Assembly (NCBI GenBank): GCA_964017065.1
Contig: OZ024790.1
Location: 11,267,429-11,331,428, forward strand
DNA: 64,000 bases
Reading direction: 5' to 3'
Source of the DNA: Haliclona indistincta
Lineage: Eukaryota > Porifera > Demospongiae > Haplosclerida > Chalinidae
In this document: positions 48,078 through 60,481 of the stretch, piece by piece
How positions within the stretch are numbered: position 1 is the first letter of the stretch
Layout of the letters: each line of letters begins with the position of its first letter
Made by a program: the position numbers and the translations under genes
Notes under the pieces: model-generated
The model's database searches: none
Told to the model about the DNA's origin: nothing
The model's input: only the letters and a program-made list of their open reading frames with translations

Positions 48078-48185
48078 ATAGCATTGTTATGGTGAAATAG
48101 ACCGGTTTACGCGCTATAATTGCTGTGAAACGGTATGTGCGTGGGTGACTAAGGAAAAAATTTCAATTATGGTCCGCCATTTTTT

Positions 48186-48283
48186 ATGCCGATTTCGTGC
48201 TGTTGTATTGGCTGTACAAACCGCCAGAGTCACCCTGGAAAGCGATTCTTTTCGTTTCCGAAGGACCCAGAGCAGAGGAATAG
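48186..48283 (+). pseudogene. THAP-domain first exon (transposon-derived)
   Basis: Reading from ATG 48186 gives MPISCCCIGCTNRQSHPGKR and then FFSFPKDPEQRNR, the N-terminal half of a THAP zinc finger (CxxxC, then the FxxFPxDP motif). It ends at a GT donor (AATAG/GTCAGT). The second half, with the C2H zinc ligands, was not found downstream before the nested MITE. Confidence 0.65.
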
Positions 48284-48623
48284 GTCAGTCTGATTATTCA
48301 GCCATTTTTAGATTTATGTTGTACTTCAACATCGAATACGTATATAGATCTACAGGTAATATAAACCAGCTAGAGGTCCTCTACATCTGGACTACGTGTC
48401 TTCTATATTTTCTTTCAAGTCTGCTGCATAGATCAACTCATTGCAACACAACTGATGATGCTGCTCCAAGCCTAGTCGCGAATAGTAGGAGTCAGTGATT
48501 TGGCTCCACAATATTGATTGATATTGCATATAATATTATAGATCAGCAGCTAATGCTGGTTCAACCTAAAAAGAAATGAATTGCAATAATAATGATCAAT
48601 ACAAAATTTACCTTTTTAGAATA

Positions 48624-49057
48624 CAGTGGACCCTCGCTAATCCGAACAGCCCTGTTCCGGGGGGTGTACGGATTAGTGAATTTGTTCGGATTAGAGAAAT
48701 GGGCGTGTTTATTAACTACTGACCACGCCTCTACATGAATTTAGGCGTTTCACGGCGACTACTAGCGAGCAGTTCTCTGTCCACACTGACAGTGTTGTTC
48801 GTAGTCATCGTGGTCAAGTTGTTGTTCGTGGTCAAGTACAGTGTATGTAGTATAGTAGCGGCCGTTCGTGGTCATCATTGTTCGTGGTCAAGTAGTGTAG
48901 TATAGTAGCGGCTGTTCGTCGTCATCGTTGTTCATGGTCAAGTACATGCCTTATTACACAACAAATAATTTTAAAATGTAATGATTCATGAAATTAATGA
49001 GCCGAATCTTCATTCGGATTAGCCGGAGGGCCAGTACGGATTAGTGAGGGTCCACTG
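48624..49057. mobile_element. 434-bp pogo/Tigger-like MITE
   Basis: Inverted ends CAGTGGACCCTCGCTAATCC and GGATTAGTGAGGGTCCACTG, flanked by TA on both sides. Internally it has GTGGTCAAGT-type short repeats and no ORF. It inserted directly into the minus-strand SWIM-coding exon after CLWNQT. Confidence 0.85.
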
Positions 49058-49689
49058 TATGTTTGGTTCCAAAGACAAGGAATATTTGTACACGTCTGTT
49101 TTGTCAACTCGAGTCTGTTGCAGGCTTCAACATTGAAAAGAATAGCTGCTACATGAGAGCAGACCTCAGGCTCCACTCCTACAAAAAGATTCTGACTTTA
49201 TTGCATACAAACTTACCCAGCCATACAACTGCAGTGACCGGTAATCACAGATCCATTATCAGATATGCCAACCCAGGCATCATGGTTCTCCTTCATCCTT
49301 TGAGAAGCTCTTACTTTAGCCTTCAAAATACAGTTGTTCACTCCAGGTTTTGACATATAAACTGTCTGAACCCATCCACTATAGTGATAGATCTAGTTAT
49401 TTTACTGATAAATCATCAACTCACCTAATGTAGTAGTTGAAGGCATCTAAACTCTTTCTGCATGGCTTTCAATTTTTCTCTAGTGAACTGTCCTGGTGTA
49501 TCCACTAGGTAAGTGTATAGACATTGCCATACTCCACTCAGTCCACTGGGGGCCACAAGAAGATATCATCAACCCATGGCCATTTGTCGTCAGGAATGTC
49601 GAACGGGTCAATGGGTCTGTGTTCGAACCATATAAGACCGCCAGCTTCTCGGAAAAAGCCGCATAGCGCTCTTTATCCCGACTCTGCAG
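49058..49689 (-). pseudogene. SWIM zinc-finger/YqaJ-type transposon protein fragment
   Basis: Three minus-strand pieces match a protein type common in invertebrate transposons. The N-terminal part (about 49680-49440) reads DKERYAAFSEKLAVLYG and, in a second frame, VEYGNVYTYLVDTPGQFTRE. The segment AWVGISDNGSVITGHCSCMAG ends at a GTAAGT donor (about 49213-49290). Then EVCSHVAAILFNVEACNRLE and CTNIPCLWNQT follow (about 49060-49180). The C-x-C...C-x-H pattern is a SWIM zinc finger. An in-frame stop and the pogo-like MITE disable it. Confidence 0.65.
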
Positions 49690-49820
49690 CAGTGGCGGAT
49701 CTACAGGGGGGCCAGGCCCCCTAAATTTTATAAACCACACAATGGGAGCACTATACAAACTATTATGAATAAATTATGGCCCCCCCCAAGCACCTCAGGC
49801 TACATGTAGATCCACCACTG
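49690..49820. mobile_element. 131-bp hAT MITE with perfect 8-bp target duplication
   Basis: Ends CAGTGGCGGATCTAC and GTAGATCCACCACTG, with CTCTGCAG directly repeated at 49682-49689 and 49821-49828. An 8-bp duplication is characteristic of the hAT superfamily. Confidence 0.9.
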
Positions 49821-49946
49821 CTCTGCAGTGAACTAGCATACTCGATCGTACTTTCAGCCGTAAAAAATGGCGACGCGTGGGCGAATGCATACGTCACTCC
49901 GCGTCATTCACTATATTTACGGTACAAAATTAGCGCATAAACCGGT

Positions 49947-52018
49947 CTATATCAGCTTTAATCTATACCTGTGTAAAAGTGTCACTACTAGTGCTAGAGT
50001 GATCATGTACAGTGAGAGGATGATGAGGGCAGGAAATGAGCTGGTGTTGAGAGTGTCGACTGTGAAGTTGACACAGCCAGTGAGTATGTTAGCTAGCATG
50101 AAGAATACAAACTGATTATAATCAATAGCTGAGATTATGCAAAAATGAGAAGGACGTTTGTCATCAGGTGGAGCAGTGTGGTACAGTGGAGAGGGAGGGA
50201 GAGTGTGGGAGACACTGCAGAGCAGCATGACTGTGAGGTCGATTAGAAAATTCACAACGAGAATAAAATTAAAGAACGAGACCTGAAGAAAAAAGGAACT
50301 CACATTATCGGTGCTATGTGTATAACTATAAGCTTTTTAACACAATATCTATGCAAGTGACTCACAATCCATAGACAGTAGGTCAAGTTGGCGAATCGTC
50401 GTGACGTGTTCTCAACTGCTTTGTCACTCCACAGCATAACAGGGATGAGCAAAACACACACGACTGCTACCACAGTAGTTACTTTCATGATATCCACAAC
50501 CCTACCACCATTTCTAATAGGAAGATTAATAACTTATTAATTCCAACAAGTTGAATAGTTAACCTTTTAGCATTAAAGAATTGCTTTCCTATTTCCACGC
50601 CAGCAAAGAACATTGCTAAATGACCAAGACATGATATGATGCCTTCTCTATTAGCACTAAGTAGACCGTCCCTGCTGTAGTCACCTGCAGGTCCATATAT
50701 GATGAAGTCACGCAGACCAGCCCTGGAGAGAAGCAACTGATAGCCAGTCGCTATCGCAATGGCCGCCAGACCATGAGGAAGGACAGGTAGGAGAGATATA
50801 GGCGGCTGTAACACGGTGGCAAGCAACTGCACAGAGAAAGGAAAACAAACACAGCAACCATTCAACTACCTCCAATAAACATAGCTAAGTACATGGTGCA
50901 TTCTATAGGCTTCAGAGGCAACACATACATACAGTGACTTTATTACTTCTTTCAAGCGAGAAGTGTCAACTGTAGAGCGTAAACTGTGTTCAAGCATCGA
51001 TGGTTCAAGCAAATGTAATTTGGCTTCCAAATCAGGCACAAATCACACTTCATACTTTTGTTGCAAGACGTAATAAACTGCTGTAACTAGGTATAGACAA
51101 TAATTGGTACAATGTACTGGTATGCTACTTATAGTGCATCATGCTCAACCTACTCTTACTACTGCAATAGTAAAGAAGAAGTTCCAATGCACGCCGTACT
51201 CTGTGACGTGCTCTTGATAATCTGTAGCTTTGACTGACAGGAGTCTGAGGAAACCAACCAGTAGGAATGGCCATGTCTTCCATGCAGTGGACCAGACTGA
51301 TCGCACATACCCAGTCACTGTCGGGAAAGCTGCATGCTTGTCCGGATATCTTGCTTCTTTAGAGACCATTCCATGACACACAATGAAACAGCCGATACCG
51401 ACGTCCATCAGTCCAGTGCCGTATGTCTCTACTTTTGCTAAGCGTCGTGGGAATATGTGAAAATCGACGGCAAGGATCGCTATCACAGTGAAAATATTGG
51501 TCCAGACTCGTGGTTCTCTTATGCAAGCCAACGATGAAGAATAGGGCTGAGACAAAAACTGAGAGAAAGTGCGTCTAGTTTGACCTGAGTACTTGAGGAG
51601 TGAACTGAGTAGAGGGATGAGAAGAGCTGTGAATAGAATTAACCAAACAATGAAGAATTGTGTCAGATAGTCGGCAAGAACAGACAGGGCTAGAATTGAC
51701 GGCAAGAGAACAGTTGAGAAGTCCCACAAAAATGCGAACCTGAGTAAAACACAGCCATTAATAGCAAGAGTATTGCTTATTCTTGATAATACTAGACTTG
51801 TAGCTGCTTTTAGTATACAATATTGTATTTTTATGATCTTAAAATTCTCTAGCTTACACAAGAGATTTTCTGTGCCAATGCTGTATCGTTGAACTGCTCA
51901 GGATCCCCATGTGTCGTACTAGTAGCCATACTACCGACGCACACACCATAGCATACACCTCTGCGAACGTCGTTCCGCTCAAATCACGCACAAACGACTC
52001 CTTGGCGCTCTTTTCCAT
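49947..52018 (-). CDS. PIGW: PIGW copy 3: GPI inositol acyltransferase, intact
   Basis: Exons 52018-51858, 51739-51160, 50826-50564, 50513-50366 and 50282-49947 join in phase to 495 residues. All family motifs listed for copy 1 are present, no stop or shift was found, and splice sites are canonical. It is the only copy still facing an intact divergent partner (REX1BD starts 245 bp away) and the only one with both an intact frame and its original promoter. It is the best candidate for the functional ancestral gene. The stop codon nearly touches the end of the THAP/SWIM element, so the 3' UTR is probably transposon-derived. Confidence 0.92.
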
Positions 52019-52263
52019 TTCTATGTCGAGTTTGTCAACATGTGCTGTAGGTGTGGCTGAAACATGCCCCGCCTATAACACGATCAGCTGATTGGCGGGA
52101 AATTTAAATTCAGAGAAGTCAGATAGCTTGGACTTTTTTTGCTGCAGAGAATCGACCGAGAGCAAACTAGACTGTAATTACCTTCCTTAGACAAGTCAGC
52201 AAGTTGAACGAACTTCTTTCGGCTCGCGTCGACACACCGCGACTCAAGCCACACCCATCCCAC
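52019..52263. promoter_or_regulatory. Divergent PIGW/REX1BD promoter
   Basis: 245 bp separate the two start codons. It contains a GC-box-like CCCCGCC at 52067-52073 and TTGGCGGGAAA at 52092-52102, a strong match to the E2F consensus overlapping an inverted CCAAT (ATTGG). Both are conserved in the duplicated copies at 17104 and 34917. No TATA box at a sensible position was seen. This is typical of housekeeping bidirectional promoters. Confidence 0.7.
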
Positions 52264-53838
52264 ATGGAGGAGACTACTTCGGCTGATAAGGAGCCGATAG
52301 ACGCCATGGCTGACCAAAGTGTATTAGTAAGACGTGTGTTTTCTCTTCAAGAAGAGAGAAAAACGGAATACAGAAAAGTACAAGTGTAAGGACTAATAAC
52401 CAAAATATGGGTGTGTATGTGGGCGTGTCGCTTTTGTTGTTGTAGAGCACAGGAAGTGTATGTGAAAAGGTGCTCAACTTCAAGCTGTGAGGAAGCCGGG
52501 CAGCGCTACCAGGCGGAGATAGCCAGCATTACGACCACTTTTGCTGCTCTTGCGGTCGAAATGAAAGAGCTCATAAAAAGTCTCAAAAACAGCGACATGA
52601 CAACAGCAGCCGAGATAGTGAGCCAGATACAGGCAGAGGAGAAGGAAAAACTCCAAACTGTAAGCAAACAGTCACACAATGTGTACCTGTACCAACCAAT
52701 AGTATCTAGTACATGAACATGTATCACATACTGCTTATTCACTAGACAAAACTATGTTGTGATGAAAATAATATCTACAAATTTTTTAATAGTTACAAAA
52801 TTACACACAGTTATGCATTAAAAATTTAACAGAGAATATTTTGTAGTGTTATAGACAAGTGGTGAAATAAAGTGTGTTTAGAGACGATTTTCTCTTCAAA
52901 ATGTGATTTTGAATGCAGGTTGTAGAGTATCAAATCAGCTATCAACAGCAGAAGAAGGACAATGACAACAGCGACAGCAGAGGGTGTATTGGAGATGAAG
53001 ACGACGAAGCTGACAAACTGAAGATGCTGAAGCGAAGGTACATCACTCACACTCCGTGTTAACACTGGCAGTTATAATAGTGCAAACATTGCAGCATTTC
53101 CCAAACGTGCTAGCTCAACACTCTTGTGTCATAAACACAATATAAAAGCACCAGAGACCTTTGCCAAATGAACATATACTGTTGAGCAGCTAGTGTGACA
53201 GCAAACAGCATTGCAGTAGAAAAACTGCATAGTTGGTTACTCTTCAATCTGATCTTCACTTGCTATAAAGACCGAGCAGTACAGGGCTCTTTTCAAGCAT
53301 ATAGAGGTTGCTCTTTTCTATGACGACACAGTTGTACTGTTTCACTACCATTCAGACAGTGTATCAGTTATAGCATAGCTTCCTTACTATGCTATTGGTA
53401 GTGATGTCTAATCATAAGGAAAGCATTCTATTTACATAATTAAAGTAGCCTCTATTCTTTAGGAAGCTTGGTAATTTCTGTTTTTGACTGAAATCAACAA
53501 CAGCGTGAAACCGTATATGGTTTTGGGACTGCAAGGTTGTATGGATATCGTGGTATTGTGTTTTATTTCATGATTCGGCATTCCATCCAATTATTCTGTA
53601 TTATCGGCAGTTTTGTCAATCAGTCAGCATTGGGTGTGTGTTATTTTCTTGCATGTGCAAATTAATGCATTTCATTTACCCGAGCTCAAGTGTGAATTAG
53701 TTGGGGATAAGGTGTGCTTATCTGCAGTAAGTGTGCTCTTTTTTGTTTTTATTGTGCAGGCTCGCCGTCCAAGAAGGAAGAATTGCAGAACTTTTGGAGG
53801 ACTTTAGATATGAGTGTGAAGACATGCTCATCTCTTGA
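52264..53838 (+). CDS. REX1BD: REX1BD-like protein (required for excision 1-B domain)
   Basis: Four exons join in phase to 177 residues: 52264-52385, 52446-52659, 52919-53037 and 53760-53838. The protein starts MEETTSADKEPIDAMADQ and continues with LVRRVFSLQEERKTEYRKVQ, which matches the vertebrate REX1BD core (VxRIxxLQxER). It is then helical and charged (YQAEIASITTTFAALAVEMK, then AEEKEKLQTV) and ends in IAELLEDFRYECEDML. Length and architecture fit human REX1BD (C19orf60), a small protein linked by name to DNA excision repair; its biochemical role is poorly known. Identification is from remembered similarity, so a search is the test. It shares a promoter with PIGW-3, and the RPTP start codon lies 167 bp downstream. 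Confidence 0.75.
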
Positions 53839-54004
53839 ATTCTGATTACAATCATGTTTTTATCTTAAAATTAATGAGCATGCATGCATGCATGCACTCT
53901 GGATGATTACGTAAGCAACTTTTGTACGGTTTCGTGTCTACCACAAACTTCGCCATTTTGCCCGCGCGCCGTTGAGAACAGTCGTCTCTTTGCATCCTTC
54001 GCTC

Positions 54005-57000
54005 ATGATGTGCGGCGCGCCTTCTTCTCGATGGGCGATCGCGGGTCTCTTCACAATACTGTGTTTCTCCACGGCGAGATTAGGTGAGCAAATTCGCGTG
54101 CTAGCTGGGGAACACGTTTTCACAAACCACTATTGTTCTCATGTTGTAGCTGGATCCACAGTGCCAAGTAGCTCCTTTACCATCAAGGGGGGAGCAGTGC
54201 TGGGTACCTTTGATGTGACAGGAGCTCAGCGCGACATTCACCTCACTACTGGACTGACTTACAGTATCACTTGCAAAGCAGGCGGCACTCCTGGGCTTGT
54301 TGATCAGCGCTGGTACAGAGACGGCGTTGCAGTTGATAAGAGGGGAGAAAGCGCTGTTTGCAGTAGCTCGCTAACTGAGGTGTTCTACAATGATGAAGTC
54401 GACAACAGGAATCACTGGGTTTTGAAGTTTTGTAATTTCGACACCACTCTAGCGGGATCGTACACTTGCCGACCATCTTCAGACTACAACAAATCTCTGA
54501 TCATCAGTGAAGGTATGGCACCGTCACACTGCTGCTGTATAGCACGTGTGGACATTCTCCTGTTGCAGGTAATCCAAGCGTTATTGTTGAGAAAGACGTC
54601 ATTATTTCATCTGGCAATTACGCAACTGGTACCACAGTGGGTATCTTCTTGTCTGGCATACCTACTCCTGCACCTGTTAACGTGACTTGGTTATTTAATG
54701 GTGCAATGTTGGGCCCTTCTGGTGTAGTACAAGATGATGATAGAGCTCTTCGCTTCAATGCGTTTGTTCTCGACCAAGATGGTGTGTACACTTGCATAGT
54801 GAACACTTCAGCTGGTGTAGGTATGGACAGCTTGAGAGTCCAGATAAGAGGTATGGAGTATTTTAACACACTAGTCTAACTGATGTCTTTGTGATTCCTA
54901 ATGTAGCAAAACCAGATCTATCACTGAGTGTGGAGTATAACTCAAATCTCATAACTAGTGGACCGATAGAAGTGCTCCATGGCGCTAACCTGACTCTGTC
55001 CTGTATTGACCGCCATGCCTTCCCTCCTCCCTCCTTTCAGTGGTTCAGTAATGGAACTGAGATAAGCAACACTGATCTATCAACATCTGTCGAGACCATC
55101 GGTAACAACCAATCTCAACTAGCTCTGTACAATGTGCAAGGAGGCAACTTCACACTCAAGTGCACAGCAACCAATAGTGTGGGCACTGGGTCCAGAACAA
55201 TCACTGTGTCAGTGCTGAGTAAGTGCATTGCATTAATATGCACCTTGACACCAATTTCCTGTTATAGCTTGATAATCACAGTGTGTGAATTTGTTTTCTT
55301 TTCATCCTCAGCTCCCCCATCTCTCACAAGCATCACTCCACAAGTAACTAGTGGTCTGGTGGGAAACAACCTCACTCTGCTACTGGTCTTCAATGGTGGA
55401 CACACTCCATTGACTGCTCAATGGAGCACCAATGGATCAACTGAGAATGTAGTTGAAGGAGGGAGAGTGATTCTAGATGGTCAGCACTCCATTAATCTCA
55501 CCATTACTGACCTGATTCTCGATGATGAGGGGATATATAAGCTGAATGTGACCAATGAAATTGGCAGCAGTGTCTTCAGATATACAGTCCATGTCTACGG
55601 TGAGTGTTGAGTGAATAAATGCTGAGAATGGAATCTTTACTCTCTTACACACATACTACAAATGCTCTTTTCCCCAGATCGTCCAACTGTTAAAAACATC
55701 AGTCCATTGACTAGAGGCGTACCACCTAACTCTCCCTACACTATAACAGCTCAAGTCTCTGGGGGAAGTCCACCTGTACAAGAAGCACATATTCTCTGGT
55801 CTACTACTCCAATCACTCAAGTGTTTTCATCTTTCAATGGATCTGTTGCCTCTCTGCACTTCTCTAACTTGAGTTCACCTGTCTTGGTGACTCTCACTGT
55901 TCGACATCCATCTGGGAATCTCACTGTGCTGTTTGACATATCTATTCACAGTGAGTGCATGTGTGAATAAAATTATGTGCATAATGCATATGTGACCATC
56001 AATGGGGTTTTGTGTGATTCGAGAATACCCTCAACCACACAACTGACTGTGTGGTACTTCTACCTCTGTCTGGTACATTACACGTGCCCGTGTGTAGAAG
56101 AATCGTTCACAGCTTTTTAAACTACTAATAAGCTTTCAATGGTTTATGCTTATTGAATTTATGTTCTATAAATAGAACAATGGGTTCTGTTTTTAGAGGT
56201 CACTAATTATTGAAGGTGTGTTCATTGAAAATCTCTAATTTCTTTGTGTTATCTGTGAGGACCTTTGTGTTTTGATAACCATTCTTTTTTGTTTTCTTTT
56301 CAACCGCACAGAACCGCCCTCTCCTCCAGCTAATGTTCATCTTCAACAAATCTCACCTTGCACAGTGGTGCTTTCCTGGGACCTAGGTCAAATGAACCCC
56401 GGTCAGTCTGCCGCTGTCGATCAAATAGTTGTGGAACAAGCTTCTAATGCCAGTCCTCAAATTTGGAAGAAGATTAAGTCCGTCCCTTCGAGTAATACCA
56501 ATGTCACGATTAACCTTGATCCTGATCAGATCTTGCGCTATCGTGTGGCTGCGGTGAGCAGCATAGCAGGCAAGAGCGATCCTGTAGTAGCTGATCGACT
56601 CGCTAATTCAACTGTAGAAGGTGGGTGTTAATCAGCCATGGGCGCTGTCATGACTTCATTAAAGTGTATGTTGTCAACTTTTGTGGTAGCTGTGTTTTCA
56701 ACATGAGCCGGCATGTGACTCCTTACTGACCATAGTTGCTAATGGTGGGAATTGTCTATGTTGTGCTGGATGTCATTTACACTGACTCACTGCACACAAA
56801 CATGTGTCGTGAATTATCAGCTTTAGGTGCAATCACAGCCTCATATGATGATTGGGACTCTTTCTCTCTTGCATTGTCTTGTCTATATGCTGGTTGTCTG
56901 ACCTTGTATCTTGTTTCACTGACCAGTATGTATACATTCACACGATGAACTAGTGAGCTTATTTGCAATTCTGGTAGTAAGCTTGTCCCCTGCTACTATT

Positions 57001-58805
57001 TTTTGTTCTATGAGTAACTGCTCAATTTGTCTTGAGGCCTTGTTAGTGCACTACAGCTGGTTGTAAAAGTGCTTTGTCACTCTTTGTGTACAGTTGGTCA
57101 CTGTTCATTTCCTCTCAAAAAGAAACAAGGTTTGTTTTGTCTAAGTGGTTTCCCCATTGACCTCAGTGTGGGATTGCTTGTTGACTGCATTCTCTCAAAC
57201 AACTCATGGGCTGGTCTTTGGTCTTTTGATATGGGCTGTATACAGAGGTGGTATTGCATCTTTGAGGCTTCCTGAATACCTTTGTTGTGTCAGGCACTTA
57301 GATTAGAAGTTCTTTCAGCTGTTGTAACAAGTAGCTTCCTAGGGCAGTTAAAGCACTTGAAACACTCGCTGATAGATAAAGTATACTTGTACTTGCCTAT
57401 ACTACAGCTGTGATGAATATGACAAAACTTCTATTTTTCTTTCTTTAGGTTTCTCACCAACTGTTACTAAACTCACTATGCTACCATCTTCTGCTACTAG
57501 TATTAGTATCAGCTGGGGCGCTCCTTCAAGTCATGACTGTTACAAGATTGTTGGCTACAATATCACTTGTCGAAATCCTACTACCAGCAGAAAAATGATG
57601 TCTAACACAGCCACGATGCTGGCTGTGACTAACCTGAGTCCGAACACATCTTATCAATGTTCCGTAGAGGCTAAGCTTCACAACAAAGAAGGTATTCCTG
57701 TTCCTTTTGATTCATCACCTGCTGGTATCGACAGCTATACTCTACCACTGCCTCCCAATCGGCCCTCACGTCCTGAAGTTTCCACGTCCACTCACAACAG
57801 CATCACTCTAGACCTATCTACAATCAAAAAGGACCCATCTGTTTCTCTAGTCCAGATCATTGTTGTCAGATTACTGAACGACGACAATCCCAAAGGCTCT
57901 CCTGAGACACTTTATCCTAACAATGACAGTTTCTCGACCTACGATAAAGTCCATTCTTCCAGTGACGATTATAGACCTTACATCGCCGCTCAGTTGAATG
58001 CAAATGAGCTTGGAGCCACTTTTGTCATCGGGGAAGACACTGACAATAGAAAACGTTCTAATCACATTAGAAATGGTCCTCTGGCACCTTCTAGCTACTA
58101 TACCTGTTTTCTTCGCTTGTATTCTTCGTGGGTAGGCGGCCGGACGTTCACCATTCACAATTCAAGTGTCTTTATGTTCCCTGTGGTTCGTACTGCCCCG
58201 GGTGAATCTTCTCCCAGCTCTTTCAATGGCGCAGCAGTGGCTGTTCCTATCTTGTTCCTGATTTTGATTGCGGTTACAATTGTGGTAGTTTTTTTCACTA
58301 TTTTATTTTTCAGGTTAGTATTTCTCACCACATGTCAATCTCTCTTTCTTTCCCTTTGAGATAACTGACTAATATGCATGTCTTAGGCTGTGGTAGGGGT
58401 CCCATGATATAGTCTTTGCTGTAAGGTGTAGGGTGACTGGCAGAGCTTCCTTGGTGCCTCTTTCTTTACTACAATATTTAACCCCTCCCTGGCTTGGTGT
58501 TTACTCAGTCCAGCTGCGTATGTTCTCCAAAAGTTTACACAGCCATTATGCTACCCAATTCTCATGTTCCAACTAATTAGATTTGTTGTCTACAGCTGAC
58601 CAGAGCAACCCTAAAATAGCCTTTGACAATAATTGGGGAACCATGCTGGATACTTTCCCTTGTGTGGTTTTTGCTTAACTACTTCAACTTCTTTCTTTAG
58701 AAATCGCATGAGAAAAGGTGAACCAGAGATTTCCTCAAGACATGAAAGTGCCACTGGAAATGAAGTGAGTGTTGTTTATCAAATCCTCTCCACTTGTGCT
58801 TATTC

Positions 58806-58870
<65 letters not shown>

Positions 58871-58944
58871 TCCTTCCTTCCTTCCTTCCCTCCCTCTCTC
58901 TCTCTCCCCCTCTCTCTCCTTCCTTCCTTCCTTCCTTCCCTCCC

Positions 58945-59024
<80 letters not shown>

Positions 59025-60411
59025 TCTCCATTCCCCCCTCCCTCTCTCTCTCATATTCTCCATTCCCCTTCATCTCCCTCCCTCCCTCCCTCCCTTCCCT
59101 CCCTCCCTCCCTCCCTCCCTCCCTCCCTCTCTCTCTCTCCGCACTATTCTTTAGTATGAGTACTACAAACCTGCTGAGCACCTGGCTACAGACTCATTTA
59201 ATCCACCATCTTCACCATCATCACCCCAACAGCAACCATCACCTCTATCTCCTATGTCTGATAAGGCTGAAACTCCTAAATGTACCATATCTCTTCAGAA
59301 CAGGACATTCCTTGAAATGGATAAAGAATCACCGTCAAGTGCTCTTCCATCGCCAACTTCATCAGAACCAGCTGAATCTTCGATAATGGGAACTGAATCA
59401 AACACTCAATCTCACCCACATTCAGAACCGCCGTGCAATTTAGATGACTTTGACGACACTTCTAGTGTCCACGAGTTTGCAACCAGCTGGACCCAAGACA
59501 CGCTCGGGTCTGTGCGGTCTCTTGCAGAGAGTAAACCGGTCGCACAAGAAGCGTTCCATGATCATGTGGTGCGAATGAACGCACACGAGCAGGACAAATT
59601 CAGAAGACAGTTTAAAGTAAGCTAGTTGTCTTACTCACTCATTTTTGTCTGGCGAGGTTTAAGGGTGTTTTGTGTTTTGCAGAATCTGAGAGTGCCCAGT
59701 TTTCAGCATCCCTGTGAAGCTAGCAAATTGCCTGAGAACAAGAAGAAGAACAGATACAAGGACATTTTTGCATGTAAGAAGCACACTTCCTAAAGTCTAA
59801 AACATTTTAGTCTACCTGTGAATTGACCAGGTGTTTGGTGTGTAATTACAGGTTTACATAGTATGAATTTCAAAGCAATAGTTGATATAAGACTCTTATG
59901 ACAATCATGTGATCAATGTTTTACTGTGATAAGCCCAAAGACAAAGCTTTCGTTTTGATGTTGACACATATACTTCTTGTGTATAATTAGAGGTTGGTTT
60001 CCTGCTTGCTTGGAGGCACATGCTTTCTTTGAGATAGCCTCACTGTTTGTGTAAGCACAGCCAAGCTGTCCCACAGGGCATCCACCAGCACATATATTGC
60101 TGCTGGCAGCAAATCAACTTGTCTTTGTCAGCCCACATCAGGAAAGATAAAAGTAGAGCTAATCTTGTAGTGGTCAGCTAGGGTATAGTGACTTCATACC
60201 CTACCAGCTGCTTTACCTTCTATTGTCAGCACAAAACATGTTGAGCTTGAATTATATTTCTACTTGAAAGTATTAAGAATGCAACTTACTTTTTCTCTTT
60301 CTTTTGTCACTTTTTTTCTCCTCTTTTATCTCTTATCCTTGGTCCCTACTTTCTCTTCCTCCTCTGTTGCCTCCTTCCTTGCTCCATTTCCCTCTCTTCC
60401 TTCTCTCTCTT

Positions 60412-60481
<70 letters not shown>

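Larger units (their letters stand above)
48099..49948. mobile_element. THAP/SWIM-encoding DNA transposon remnant (Harbinger/ISL2EU-like)
   Basis: Ends are inverted repeats: AGACCGGTTTACGCGCTA at 48099 and its near-mirror TAGCGCATAAACCGGTCT ending at 49948. The homologous block-2 sequence lacks this insert, giving about 1.85 kb inserted between ROCO-3 and PIGW-3. Inside are a THAP-domain exon on the plus strand and SWIM-protein exons on the minus strand, plus two nested MITEs. That gene pair is known from ISL2EU-type elements; assignment to that family is tentative and no transposase is visible. Confidence 0.6.

Noticed and set aside
49867..50115. Plus-strand ORF opposite PIGW-3 exon 5
   Set aside because: Shadow of the PIGW coding strand; equivalents appear opposite the other copies only because of sequence identity.
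58633..59386. Overlapping long ORFs on both strands rich in Leu-Ser or Arg-Glu
   Set aside because: Products of the CT/GA tract inside an RPTP intron; exon phases around it are fully explained without them.
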